Assembly: GCA_963746315.1 (NCBI GenBank) | Contig: CAVVAR010000003.1 | Coordinates: 806,001 to 870,000, forward strand | Length of the DNA stretch: 64,000 nt | Source: Ga0077555 sp963746315 | GTDB lineage: Bacteria > Pseudomonadota > Alphaproteobacteria > Rhizobiales > Hyphomicrobiaceae | Direction: 5' to 3' | Part shown: piece by piece, positions 17,325 through 25,872 of the stretch | Position numbering within the stretch: the first letter of the stretch is position 1 | Layout of the letters: each line of letters begins with the position of its first letter | Notes under the pieces: generated by a model | The model's input: the letters and a program-made list of their open reading frames with translations, nothing else | Told to the model about the DNA's origin: nothing | The model's database searches: none | Position numbers and translations under genes: made by a program

Positions 17325-18305
17325 ATGGAAAAATCGGAGCTTGGTCGCCAACAGCTTCTCGAGCTGTTGGGCGAGGCGGGTGCAAAACCCGCTAACGAGG
17401 TGATTGCCGACCTCACCTATCGCGAGATCGGGGTGAAGCCGGCCATACTGTTGGCTGTGGTGCTGGCCCGCCCCGCCGACTTCAAGGATCGCCTGCTTGC
17501 CGAGTTGGCGCTCGATGCCGGACAGGTCGAAGCCAGGATGCTGGCAGCCCGCGACGATAGGCATGCCTATTTCCTGCACACCTTCGCACTCTACCTGCTC
17601 GCGCTCTGGGAGGACCAACGCGCTTTCGCGCCAGTTGTCGCCTACCTTGCCGCCGATAGCGGGACGGCCTTCGACCAGCTCGACGACATCGTCACCGAGG
17701 ATCTGCACGCCATCCTTGCCCGCATCTACGATGGCAGCGATCTAGGGCCGCTCAAGTTGCTGATCGAGAACGCCGAAGCCGATCCCTATGTCCGCAGCGC
17801 CTGTTTGCAGAGCCTGCATGCCATGGCTCAACTCGGCAAGCTGCCGCAACCGGAGGTCGTCGCCTATTTCGAGGCCTTGGCCGAGCGGTTGGAGGGCGAG
17901 CCGGATGACGCGTTTCGCACGTTGTTCCTCCTTGACCTCGCAAGCTTCCAGGACGACCGGCTTCGCCCCCTGATCGATCGCTGGTTGTCCGAGGACCGGG
18001 TCGACGAAGCTTATGTCTCGGCCGAGGATGTCCAGGATATCTATCGGTCCGACTACGCGGAATTGAACGAGGAGGTGACGCGCGGCGAGCGTTTCCATGG
18101 CTTGATCGACTACCTCTGCGACTGGGCTTGGTTCAACGTCTCCGATCCCAGCGAGCTCGACTGGGACGACGCCCTCCGCGAGGACGCAGAGGAGCTCGAT
18201 CGCCCGTTCGTGCGCGACGGCCGCAAGATCGGTCGCAATGAGCCCTGCCCTTGTGGCAGCGGCAAGAAGTTCAAGAAGTGCTGCCTCGACAAGGAGATGG
18301 ACTGA
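17325..18305 (+). CDS. DUF1186 protein with C-terminal SEC-C zinc motif
   Basis: A 326-residue, mostly helical and acidic protein matching the DUF1186 family, whose function is not established. Repeated helix-pair segments with Leu/Ala periodicity suggest an alpha-solenoid scaffold. The last 24 residues hold the SEC-C motif GRNEPCPCGSGKKFKKCC, the zinc-binding tail first seen in SecA that mediates protein or ribosome contacts. It has no signal peptide or membrane segment, so it is cytoplasmic. The next gene also ends in a SEC-C motif, 80 bases downstream, and the two probably form an operon. Confidence 0.85.
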   Translation: MEKSELGRQQLLELLGEAGAKPANEVIADLTYREIGVKPAILLAVVLARPADFKDRLLAELALDAGQVEARMLAARDDRHAYFLHTFALYLLALWEDQRAFAPVVAYLAADSGTAFDQLDDIVTEDLHAILARIYDGSDLGPLKLLIENAEADPYVRSACLQSLHAMAQLGKLPQPEVVAYFEALAERLEGEPDDAFRTLFLLDLASFQDDRLRPLIDRWLSEDRVDEAYVSAEDVQDIYRSDYAELNEEVTRGERFHGLIDYLCDWAWFNVSDPSELDWDDALREDAEELDRPFVRDGRKIGRNEPCPCGSGKKFKKCCLDKEMD

Positions 18306-18385
18306 TCTGGAGCGGGTCCCGGGTTGCCGAAGATGATGCGCACCACGGGGCCCGCATGCTATCAAGGCCTCAAAAGGAGCATACG

Positions 18386-18631
18386 ATGAGCGATACCGAG
18401 ACGACGCGGAAGCCGGCTGCAGAGGCGGCCCATGTGCACGGCCCCGACTGCGATCACGACCACGACCATCACGGCCACGTGCATGGCCCGGACTGCAATC
18501 ACGGGCACCATCACCCTGCCCCCGTCGTCACATACCAGCGCGCTGCACCCAAGGTCGGGCGTAACGACGCATGCCCTTGCGGCAGCGGCAAGAAATACAA
18601 GAAGTGCTGCATCGAGGGCGCACACGCCTGA
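18386..18631 (+). CDS. Small His-rich protein with SEC-C motif
   Basis: An 81-residue protein in two parts. Residues 16-43 are very rich in His, Asp and Cys and contain HVHGPDC twice (16-22 and 31-37), a plausible metal-binding region. Residues about 57-75 are a SEC-C zinc motif, VGRNDACPCGSGKKYKKCC. A strong Shine-Dalgarno AAAAGGAG (18372-18379) fixes the start at 18386. It lies between the DUF1186/SEC-C gene and the cNMP-rhodanese gene on the same strand. A role as metal carrier or chaperone for zinc sites is an inference only. Confidence 0.85.
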   Translation: MSDTETTRKPAAEAAHVHGPDCDHDHDHHGHVHGPDCNHGHHHPAPVVTYQRAAPKVGRNDACPCGSGKKYKKCCIEGAHA

Positions 18632-18690
18632 GCGAGCCCGCCCGAACGGCAGCTCGCCATGATCGGTCGTTCCCAACGGAGCCGAGCCAG

Positions 18691-19725
18691 ATGGAACCCG
18701 TAACCAGCAAGCTGCGCCGGACCCGTCTCTTCGCCAATCTGCCCGAGGACGGATTGGCCGACCTCATCTCGGAACCGGGCGTTCGCCACGGCGAGCTGGC
18801 CGAGGTGATCGACGCCCGCCCGGGCGATCTGGTGGTGCTGCTGGACGGCGGCCTGCACATGATCGCCAAGGACGGCTCAGGCGAGCACCTGGCCATCCTC
18901 TCGGTCAACGAGACGGCCCCGGAGCCGGCCATCCTCTACACCATTCCGGCTGGTGCCGTCCTGCGCCTCACGCGGTTCTCGACCTATCTCGTGATCGACG
19001 GCGCCCGCCTCGACTGGCTGCTCTCCGCGACGCAGGAGCAAAAGAGCCTCGCTGCCTTGGACGACCGCGTCCGCGAGCGCACCGCGGCACTGATCCGATC
19101 CGCCCCCTTCAAGCAGCTCAGCTTCGACCAGGTCGTGTGCTGCGCCGAAGCGATGGAGGCCTGGACGGTTTCCGCCGGCGAGGACGTGGTGCTCGAGGGC
19201 CAGCCCGGCGATTACTTTTACGTGGTCGAGAGCGGACAGGCCGAGGTCGTGCGGCGTGGATCGCCCGTGGCGCGTCTGGGCGCCGGCGGATCCTTCGGCG
19301 AAGAGGCGCTGCTCCAGGAGCTGTCGCGCAACGCCACTGTCCGCATGGTGACCGATGGTCGCCTCCTGCGCCTCGCCAAAGACGATTTCGATCGCCTGTT
19401 GAAGGCCGAGCTCGTCGATGTGATCGAGCCGTCCGCCGCCCGCAACCTGATCGAGGGCGGCAGCGCGGAGGTGATCGACTGCCGCGGCGAGGAGGAATGG
19501 GAGCTGTGGCGGCTGCCGCGCTCGCGCCTGATACCGCTCGACCAGCTCCGCGAGCGCGCCCGCGGCCTCGATCGTTCGCGCACTTACGTCGTCTATTGCC
19601 GTACGGGCCGCCGTGCGCTGGCGGCCGCTTTCCTCATGCGCCAGCTCGGTCTCCGTGCCCACGCGCTGGATGGCGGGATCGCCGCTTGGCCGTACGAGAT
19701 CGAAGGCCATCCGCTCGGCAATTGA
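18691..19725 (+). CDS. Cyclic-nucleotide-binding domain / rhodanese fusion protein
   Basis: A 344-residue cytoplasmic protein. Residues about 1-130 look like a degenerate cNMP-binding fold (LFANLPEDGLADLI...). Residues about 150-250 are a clear cNMP-binding domain with EGQPGDYFYVVESGQAEVV and the phosphate-binding-cassette region GGSFGEEALLQELSRNATV. The C-terminal 95 residues are a rhodanese domain with an intact loop YCRTGRRA (Cys about 303) and DGGIAAWP. This suggests sulfur transfer or redox sensing gated by a nucleotide. The ATG at 18691 is chosen because an upstream extension would overlap the SEC-C gene. It is 59 bases after that gene. Confidence 0.85.
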   Translation: MEPVTSKLRRTRLFANLPEDGLADLISEPGVRHGELAEVIDARPGDLVVLLDGGLHMIAKDGSGEHLAILSVNETAPEPAILYTIPAGAVLRLTRFSTYLVIDGARLDWLLSATQEQKSLAALDDRVRERTAALIRSAPFKQLSFDQVVCCAEAMEAWTVSAGEDVVLEGQPGDYFYVVESGQAEVVRRGSPVARLGAGGSFGEEALLQELSRNATVRMVTDGRLLRLAKDDFDRLLKAELVDVIEPSAARNLIEGGSAEVIDCRGEEEWELWRLPRSRLIPLDQLRERARGLDRSRTYVVYCRTGRRALAAAFLMRQLGLRAHALDGGIAAWPYEIEGHPLGN

Positions 19726-19845
19726 GATCGCCTGAGCAGCGGGTTTGATGAGGATCATTAATCATTGGTTTCAGGTTATTACTAGTGTTGGATGAGAAAT
19801 TGTCTAGGATTGAGGCTGGTTGTCCTCTCCGGAGCGTTCTCAGTC

Positions 19846-20256
19846 ATGCGCAACGCCTTTGCCCTCGCCTTAGCCGCAGCGATGCTGGTGCCTGCCGCCG
19901 CCCTCGCCCAGTCGCCCACGACGACGCGCATCGAGACGCGCCCGTTCTACGGCGCCACCGTCACCCTCGAGGAGGGCGTCCGCGTCTTCCGACCCTTGCC
20001 GCCGCATCAGCGCGTCATCATCAATCCTGGCGGCGCCACCCCGTTGAGCCTCGGCTTCGAGGAGAAGCGCTCCGTCTCCCACAATTACCATTATGGTGAC
20101 GCCGGCTCCGCTGCGCCCACCTATGCGGGCGGTGGCTATGCCGGCCTTCCTTACCACGGCCGCAAGCTGCACCGCGGCGGCCCCCACCACCGCTCGGGAA
20201 GGTTCCTTCACGGCAGCGGCAGGGGCCACGGCGGGGGTCACGGCGGACGTCGCTGA
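19846..20256 (+). CDS. Secreted Gly/His-rich hypothetical protein
   Basis: A 136-residue protein with a clear Sec signal peptide (MRNAFALALAAAMLVPAAALA, cleavage before QS). The mature part has a short conserved-looking stretch with RVFRPLPPHQRVIINPGG, then a tail of Gly, His and Arg ending HGGGHGGRR. No domain is recognised. The start at 19846 gives the normal signal peptide; an in-frame ATG at 19792 would place 18 residues before it. The His/Gly tail may bind metal ions in the periplasm, but that is inference. Confidence 0.7.
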   Translation: MRNAFALALAAAMLVPAAALAQSPTTTRIETRPFYGATVTLEEGVRVFRPLPPHQRVIINPGGATPLSLGFEEKRSVSHNYHYGDAGSAAPTYAGGGYAGLPYHGRKLHRGGPHHRSGRFLHGSGRGHGGGHGGRR

Positions 20257-20342
20257 GGTTGCGGCCTGCGAGGCGCGCCCTTATTCCGGTGCAGCGGCCG
20301 ATGAGAGACCGCTGAAATCCGCAATGAGGCCGCGCCCACCGC

Positions 20343-21089
20343 ATGCCACGCTACCGAATCATCATCGAGTATGACGGCACACCCTTTGTCGGCTGGCAGA
20401 TCCAGGCCCAGGGGCGGTCCGTTCAGGGGTGCCTGACCGAGGCACTGCGCCGCTTTAGCGGCGAGGCCGTGAGCGTGCGCGGTGCCGGCCGCACCGATGC
20501 CGGTGTGCACGCGCGCGGCCAGGTCGCGCATTTCGACCTAGCGCGCGATTGGGAGCCGTTCAAGGTCCGCGAGGCCCTGAATTTTCACCTGAAGCCCGAT
20601 CCGATCGTCGTCCTCGACGCGGCGACCGTGGCGCCCGATTTCGACGCCCGGTTCTCGGCGACCGGTCGCGGCTATCTTTACCGTATCCTCGCCCGGAAGG
20701 CTCCCCCGGCTCTCGACCGCAATCGCGTCTGGTGGGTGCCGCGGCCGCTCGACCCGGCCGCGATGGCCGAGGCAGCGGCGCACATGCTCGGCCGCCACGA
20801 CTTCACAACCTTCCGTGCCGCCGCCTGCCAGGCCGCCTCTCCCGTGAAGACGCTCGACCGGCTCGACGTCACGGCCGTCGGCGAGGAGATCCGCATTGAG
20901 GCCGAGGCTCGATCGTTCCTTCATCACCAGGTGCGCTCGCTCGCCGGCAGCTTGAAGCACGTCGGCGAGGGGCGATGGACGCCGGCCGACATGAAGGCCG
21001 CGCTCGAGGCCCGCGACCGCGCGCGGTGCGGCGCCCTGGCGCCATCGAGGGGGCTCTACTTGATGGATGTGGTCTACGGCGCGCTATGA
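20343..21089 (+). CDS. truA: tRNA pseudouridine(38-40) synthase
   Basis: TruA makes pseudouridine at positions 38-40 of the tRNA anticodon stem. The 248-residue protein starts MPRYRIIIEYDGTPFVGWQI and has the catalytic aspartate in the signature GAGRTDAGVHARGQV near residue 52. FLHHQVRSLAGSL and APSRGLYL are further family motifs. Length is normal. It is on the plus strand after the secreted Gly/His-rich protein and before the CoA-ligase gene, without a clear functional link to either. Confidence 0.96.
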   Translation: MPRYRIIIEYDGTPFVGWQIQAQGRSVQGCLTEALRRFSGEAVSVRGAGRTDAGVHARGQVAHFDLARDWEPFKVREALNFHLKPDPIVVLDAATVAPDFDARFSATGRGYLYRILARKAPPALDRNRVWWVPRPLDPAAMAEAAAHMLGRHDFTTFRAAACQAASPVKTLDRLDVTAVGEEIRIEAEARSFLHHQVRSLAGSLKHVGEGRWTPADMKAALEARDRARCGALAPSRGLYLMDVVYGAL

Positions 21090-21171
21090 TGCGGTCTTCC
21101 GCGCTGGCCACGAGCGCGAGCGATGTGCCGGAGGTGTCCGCAGAGACGCCATAGGCGGGAGGAAGACGTCG

Positions 21172-22707
21172 ATGAGCACGATCTACAACGCGGCGACCGA
21201 CATGATCGATCGCCATCTCGCCGAGGGCCGCGCCGCCAAGACCGCGTTCATCGACGCTGCTGGCACGCTGACCTACGGTGGACTGGCCGAAAGCTGCAAT
21301 CGCGCGGCCAATATGCTGGTCGCCTTCGGCATCGGCCGCGAGACCCGCGTCGCCCTGCTGTTGCACGACACGCGGGATTTCCCCATTGCCTTCTGGGGTG
21401 CCATCAAGGCCGGCGTCGTCCCGGTCGCACTGAACACGCTGCTCACCACCGACCAGTACGCCTACATCTTGGCCGACAGTCGCGCCAAGGCGCTGGTCGT
21501 CTCCGCGTCGCTGCTGCCGGTCGTGCAGCCGATCCTCGGCGCGCTTCCCTTCCTCACCCACGTCTTCGTGGCGGGCGGCGCCGCGCCCTCTTTCACGCTC
21601 GATCTCAGCGCCGAGTTGGCGTCCCAAAGCCCGGAGTCCATTCCCGCGGAAACGTCACCGGACGAGACCGCGTTCTGGCTCTACTCGTCCGGCTCGACCG
21701 GCATGCCGAAGGGCGTCCGCCATGTTCACACCAGCCTGATGGCAACCGCGAAGCTCTACGGACAGACCGTGCTTGGCATCCGCGAGGACGACGTCGGCTT
21801 CTCGGCCGCCAAGCTGTTCTTCGCCTATGGTCTCGGCAATGGCTTGAGTTTTCCGCTTTCCGTCGGCGCCACCACCATACTCCTAGGCGAGCGCCCGACT
21901 CCGGAGAGCGTATTCCGCACCCTGCAGGAGCATCAGCCGACGATCTTCTACGGCGTGCCGACGCTTTATGCGGCGATGCTGGCGCACCCCGGCGCCGGAC
22001 CCGATCTGTCGTCGTCGCGGCTCCGGGTATGCGTCTCCGCGGGCGAGGCCCTGCCGGCCGAGGTCGGCGAAGCCTGGAGGCGCCGCTTCGGCGTCGACAT
22101 TCTCGATGGCGTCGGCTCCACCGAGATGCTGCACATCTACGTCTCGAACCGTAGGGGCGATATCAAGTACGGCACGTCCGGTAAACCGGTCGATGGCTAT
22201 CGCGTCAGGCTCGTCGGCGACGATGGTCGCGAAGTGCCTGTCGGCGAGGTCGGCGAGATGATCGTCGCCGGCCCGTCCGCAGCCGAGGGCTACTGGAATC
22301 AGCGCGAGAAGAGCCGCAGCACGTTCGAGGGGCAGTGGCTCCGCACAGGCGACAAATACGTCTGTGATACCAACGGCCACTACACCTATCAGGGCCGCAC
22401 CGATGACATGTTCAAGGTGTCCGGCATATGGGTCTCGCCATTCGAGGTCGAAAGCGCACTCGTGGGCCACCCGGCCGTGCTCGAGGCGGCCGTTGTCCCG
22501 AAGGAGGATGGTGACGGGCTGTTGAAGCCACGCGCTGTCGTCGTCCTGAAGCCCGGTGTCTCGCCTGAGGGGCTCGTTCCTGCGCTGCAGGACCACGTCA
22601 AGGCGAAAGCCGGCCCCTGGAAATATCCCCGCTGGGTGGAGTTCACGGACGCTCTGCCCAAGACGGCGACTGGCAAGATTCAGAGGTACAAGCTGCGCGA
22701 CGCGTGA
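21172..22707 (+). CDS. Benzoate-CoA ligase family protein
   Basis: An AMP-forming acyl-CoA synthetase of 511 residues. The P-loop-like motif YSSGSTGMPKGVRHVH (about 170) and the A5/A7 motifs (GVGSTEMLHIYVSN, LRTGDKY) are present, and the C-terminal lysine motif reads PKTATGKIQRYKLR. The pattern matches the benzoate-CoA ligase group (BadA/HbaA/BclA), which activates benzoate or hydroxybenzoates for the benzoyl-CoA route. A strong Shine-Dalgarno (GGGAGGAAG, about 21157) fixes the start at 21172. It stands alone without other benzoate genes nearby, and a perfect 12-bp stem-loop follows the stop. Confidence 0.86.
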   Translation: MSTIYNAATDMIDRHLAEGRAAKTAFIDAAGTLTYGGLAESCNRAANMLVAFGIGRETRVALLLHDTRDFPIAFWGAIKAGVVPVALNTLLTTDQYAYILADSRAKALVVSASLLPVVQPILGALPFLTHVFVAGGAAPSFTLDLSAELASQSPESIPAETSPDETAFWLYSSGSTGMPKGVRHVHTSLMATAKLYGQTVLGIREDDVGFSAAKLFFAYGLGNGLSFPLSVGATTILLGERPTPESVFRTLQEHQPTIFYGVPTLYAAMLAHPGAGPDLSSSRLRVCVSAGEALPAEVGEAWRRRFGVDILDGVGSTEMLHIYVSNRRGDIKYGTSGKPVDGYRVRLVGDDGREVPVGEVGEMIVAGPSAAEGYWNQREKSRSTFEGQWLRTGDKYVCDTNGHYTYQGRTDDMFKVSGIWVSPFEVESALVGHPAVLEAAVVPKEDGDGLLKPRAVVVLKPGVSPEGLVPALQDHVKAKAGPWKYPRWVEFTDALPKTATGKIQRYKLRDA

Positions 22708-22710
22708 CGA

Positions 22711-22738
22711 GGCCCGGAGCACTGTGGTGCTCCGGGCC
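22711..22738 (+). terminator. Strong stem-loop between convergent genes
   Basis: A perfect 12-bp inverted repeat (GGCCCGGAGCAC with GTGCTCCGGGCC) with a four-base loop starts three bases after the CoA-ligase stop codon. It also lies 36 bases past the end of the convergent PRC-barrel gene. There is no T-run, so it may work on its stability or as a bidirectional transcription barrier. Confidence 0.7.
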
Positions 22739-22773
22739 CTGAATGCCAACTCGAGACAAGTCAGCGTTGCGCG

Positions 22774-23937
22774 TTACTGAGCGGCACGATGCTCGGGAAG
22801 ATTGCGAACCTGCGCCTCTGTCATCGAGGTGACCAGTCGGTCGCCCTGCATGCTCAGCGACGAGATAGGAATCGCGACGCGCCGGGCCCCGATCCCGAGG
22901 AACCCGCCGACGTCGACGAGGATCGACTGGACTCGCGAATTCTGCATCACGACGTCCTCGACATCGCCGATATCCTGGTTGTTCGAGCCGTAGAGCTCTT
23001 TGCCGACGAGCCCACGCCCCAGTCCGGCAATGCGATCGGCCGGCTCGGTCTGTGTCTGGGTCTGGGTGGTCGTCGTGCGAGACGTATCGGCGGCTGGAGC
23101 CTGCGCCTGCCGCTCTACATTAATCTCGGGACGGACCTCTTTGCGAACCGTCACCTCAGGCTGGCCCTGCTTCTCAACGGTCACCTGCGGGCGCGCCTGC
23201 TGCACGGTCACCTCTGGCCTCTGCTGCTGCACGGTGACCTCCGGCGGCGGCTGCTGCACGGAAACCTGCGGCTGGGTACGCTCCACGATCACCTTCGGAG
23301 CAGTTTGATCGACCGTCACCTGCGCCGGTTGCTCCTTGACGACGATCTGCGCCCCGCTTCCGCTTCCGGTCTGCGCCGCATCAGCGGACTGGCTCTGTTT
23401 GCCAGCCTGAGCCTGCTTGCCGGCCTGAGCCTGCTTGCCTTGGGATTGCTGCTCTTGGCCCTGGCCACCGGATTGCGCCATCTGCTGCTCGACCCTGCGC
23501 GCACCTTCGATAACGTCGTCCAGTGCCCGAACGATGATCTGCTTGTCGGGCCGCTGCTCCTGGAGCGCCGCGCGTGCAGTCTTCACGCTGTCCATGGTCG
23601 CCTGCACCTGCGTGCCGCCCTGGGTGCCCGCGCTCCGCAGCGACTGCTCGAGCTTCTGCAGCGGATCCATGGCCTGCTGCGCGCTCTGGCGAAGCTGATT
23701 GGATGACGCGTTCTGAATGCTCTGTTTTGCTTGCTCCAGCGACGACATTGCCTGGGTCAACTGCTGGTTGCCCTGTTGGCCCATTTGTCCCTGCTGACCC
23801 GTCTGCGCCTGACCTGCCGGCTGTTTCTGGGCAGGCGTCGTCTGCGCTGATGCGATGCCCGCGGCGCCGATCGCAAGCGCAACCGCGCCCGCCGTGCTCA
23901 TCAGGACGCGTTTGGATGGAAACGTGAGGTTCGCCAT
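22774..23937 (-). CDS. Exported PRC-barrel protein with Gln-rich region and Val-Thr-Val repeats
   Basis: A 387-residue protein in four parts: a signal peptide (residues 1-31, ending AGIASA); a Gln/Ala-rich, helical region (about 32-190) that looks coiled-coil; a run of about nine short repeats (about 203-276) of the form x-P-x-V-T-V-x-x; and a C-terminal PRC-barrel domain (about 305-380, KELYGSNNQDIGDVEDVVM). PRC-barrel domains are found in ribosome-maturation and photosynthetic-reaction-centre proteins and in exported stress proteins; the repeats probably form an extended periplasmic stalk. It is divergent from ubiB. Specific function is unknown. Confidence 0.8.
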   Translation of the reverse strand: MANLTFPSKRVLMSTAGAVALAIGAAGIASAQTTPAQKQPAGQAQTGQQGQMGQQGNQQLTQAMSSLEQAKQSIQNASSNQLRQSAQQAMDPLQKLEQSLRSAGTQGGTQVQATMDSVKTARAALQEQRPDKQIIVRALDDVIEGARRVEQQMAQSGGQGQEQQSQGKQAQAGKQAQAGKQSQSADAAQTGSGSGAQIVVKEQPAQVTVDQTAPKVIVERTQPQVSVQQPPPEVTVQQQRPEVTVQQARPQVTVEKQGQPEVTVRKEVRPEINVERQAQAPAADTSRTTTTQTQTQTEPADRIAGLGRGLVGKELYGSNNQDIGDVEDVVMQNSRVQSILVDVGGFLGIGARRVAIPISSLSMQGDRLVTSMTEAQVRNLPEHRAAQ

Positions 23938-24178
23938 GTGGTATCATCCTCCATTGGTTGGGTGATGCTTGGCGAACGCGATCGAGGCGATAGGGTTCCT
24001 CGCCGACAACTCTGAACGGCGTCTGGAACCCACGGGCGGGCGGCTTTTCCCACGCCCCGCGTCTTTACCCATCGAATCGGTCGTCCTCCTGCTATACCGG
24101 CTCCGCCCGCTAAATAGTTGCGCCGGATCTCGCTTCCGGCCCCCATCCCGAGCTGCCGGAAGTCTCACGTTGGCCAGT
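23938..24178. promoter_or_regulatory. Divergent intergenic region between the PRC-barrel gene and ubiB
   Basis: Both neighbouring genes start here and point away from each other, so promoters for both are expected within about 240 bases. A Shine-Dalgarno-like AGGATGAT lies just upstream of the PRC-barrel start on the minus strand, and GGAAG (24158-24162) precedes ubiB. No operator or riboswitch was recognised. An open frame continues through the region in phase with ubiB, but its coded residues show no similarity to UbiB. Confidence 0.4.
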
Positions 24179-25786
24179 GTGATCGCAAACCTCTTTCGCC
24201 TCGCGCGCGCCGGCCTGACCCTGGCGCGCTACGGCGTGAGCTTCGTGCCCAAGGGCATGAGGGTGCCGCCTGCGTTGCGTGTCGCGAGATGGCTGGCCAT
24301 GCCGGTCACCGTGCTGACCTGGCCGCTGCGGGCAGCTACGCCTCGCCATCGCCGAACCGCCGAGGCCTTCGCGCGACTGGGACCGTCCTACATCAAGCTC
24401 GGCCAGTTCCTCGCGACGCGCGAGGATGTGATCGGCCCCGACCTCGCCCGCGACTTGCGCCACCTGCAGGATCGGCTGGCGCCATTCCCCATGTCCGAGG
24501 CCCGACGCGCCATCGAGGAGGCTCTGGGTGGCCGCCTGGAGGATCATTTCGTCGAGCTCGGTCCGCCCGTTGCCGCTGCCTCCATCGCTCAGGTGCACAA
24601 GGCGGTCGTAATCGACAAGGACGGCACGCGTCGCGACGTGGCGGTGAAGATCCTGCGCCCCGGCGTCGAGCGGCGTTTTCGGCGCGACCTCGATAGCTAC
24701 TACCTGGCGGCCTCGCTGATCGAGCGCGTGCACCGGCCATCGCGGCGCCTGAAACCTGTCGCTGTCGTCGATACCCTGAAGGCCACGACCGAGCTCGAGA
24801 TGGACCTGCGGCTCGAGGCCGCCGCCATGTCGGAGATGGCCGAGAATATCGTCGGCGACCGGGCGCTCGAAAGTGGCAACCTTCGCATCCCTTCTGTTGA
24901 TTGGCGGCGCACGGCGCAACGCGTCCTCACGGTCGAGTGGATCGATGGCATTCCGATCGCGGACAAGGAGCGGCTCGAGGCCGAAGGCCACGATCTGCGG
25001 GCGCTGGGTCTCACCGTGCTCCGCTCCTTCCTGCGTCATGCCATGCGCGACGGCTTCTTTCATGCCGACATGCACCAGGGTAACCTGCTGGTCGACACCG
25101 CCGGCAACGTCGTCGCCGTCGACTTCGGCATCATGGGCCGTCTCGGCGCCAAGGAGCGCCGCTTCCTCGCGGAGATCCTGCACGGCCTCATCAATCGCGA
25201 CTATCGACGCGCGGCCGAGGTGCATTTCTGGGCAGGCTACGTGCCGCCGCATCACCCAGTCGAGGTCTTCGCGCAGGCTTTGCGGGCAATCGGCGAGCCG
25301 ATCCATGGCAGAACGGCCGAGGAAATCTCGATGGCCGACCTGCTCGGCCAGCTCTTCGCCTACACCGAGGTCTTCGACATGGAGACCAGGCCCGAGCTCA
25401 TCAATTTGCAGAAGACCATGGTCGTCGTCGAGGGAGTTGCGCGCGGCCTCGATCCGACGCTCAACATCTGGACGGCCGCCGAGCCGATCGCGCAGGAGTG
25501 GATCGAGGCCAACCTTGGCGCGGCCGGCGTTCTGAAGGAAGCGCGCGAAGGCGCCGGCGAGGTCGGCAAGATCGCCAGCCAGCTCCCCAACCTGTTCGCC
25601 GATGCTGAGCGCCTGCTCGGCGCCATGGCTGAGATGGCTCGCAGCGGCATACGTCTCGATCAAGCCACGATTGCCCGTCTTGCGGCCGAGGAGGCGCGGC
25701 GCAGTCGCTCAGGCCGCGTGGCACTTTGGGTCGCCGCACTGGCGATCTCGGCGCTGGCCGTCATGTTGGCACTCAGTTCCACTTGA
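24179..25786 (+). CDS. ubiB: UbiB-family atypical kinase for ubiquinone biosynthesis
   Basis: UbiB/ABC1/COQ8 proteins are membrane-anchored atypical kinase/ATPases needed for ubiquinone synthesis. The 535-residue protein has the diagnostic KxGQ motif in YIKLGQFLATR, the Ala-rich nucleotide loop AAASIAQVHKA, the ion-pair lysine in VAVKILRPG, the catalytic region FFHADMHQGNLLV and the metal motif DFGIMGRL. A C-terminal membrane helix (LWVAALAISALAVMLAL) anchors it. The start is uncertain: GTG at 24179 gives the family's IANLFRLARAGLTLARYGV opening, while TTG at 24170 has better spacing to GGAAG. ubiE, often adjacent, is not here. Confidence 0.93.
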   Translation: MIANLFRLARAGLTLARYGVSFVPKGMRVPPALRVARWLAMPVTVLTWPLRAATPRHRRTAEAFARLGPSYIKLGQFLATREDVIGPDLARDLRHLQDRLAPFPMSEARRAIEEALGGRLEDHFVELGPPVAAASIAQVHKAVVIDKDGTRRDVAVKILRPGVERRFRRDLDSYYLAASLIERVHRPSRRLKPVAVVDTLKATTELEMDLRLEAAAMSEMAENIVGDRALESGNLRIPSVDWRRTAQRVLTVEWIDGIPIADKERLEAEGHDLRALGLTVLRSFLRHAMRDGFFHADMHQGNLLVDTAGNVVAVDFGIMGRLGAKERRFLAEILHGLINRDYRRAAEVHFWAGYVPPHHPVEVFAQALRAIGEPIHGRTAEEISMADLLGQLFAYTEVFDMETRPELINLQKTMVVVEGVARGLDPTLNIWTAAEPIAQEWIEANLGAAGVLKEAREGAGEVGKIASQLPNLFADAERLLGAMAEMARSGIRLDQATIARLAAEEARRSRSGRVALWVAALAISALAVMLALSST

Positions 25787-25872
25787 AGGTCGCAACCGGG
25801 CGGGTTGCGGCCTTGCACCGCCCGCAGCTCGCGTGTACCTCGTTCACACCCGCCTGGAGCCCTGCCCGCCCG

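Noticed and set aside
23969..24178. N-terminal extension of UbiB
   Set aside because: The frame is open, but the residues show no resemblance to UbiB and lie in a divergent promoter region.
24110..25663. Long open frame antisense to ubiB
   Set aside because: It mirrors the UbiB coding frame and has no motifs of its own; UbiB catalytic motifs are unambiguous on the plus strand.
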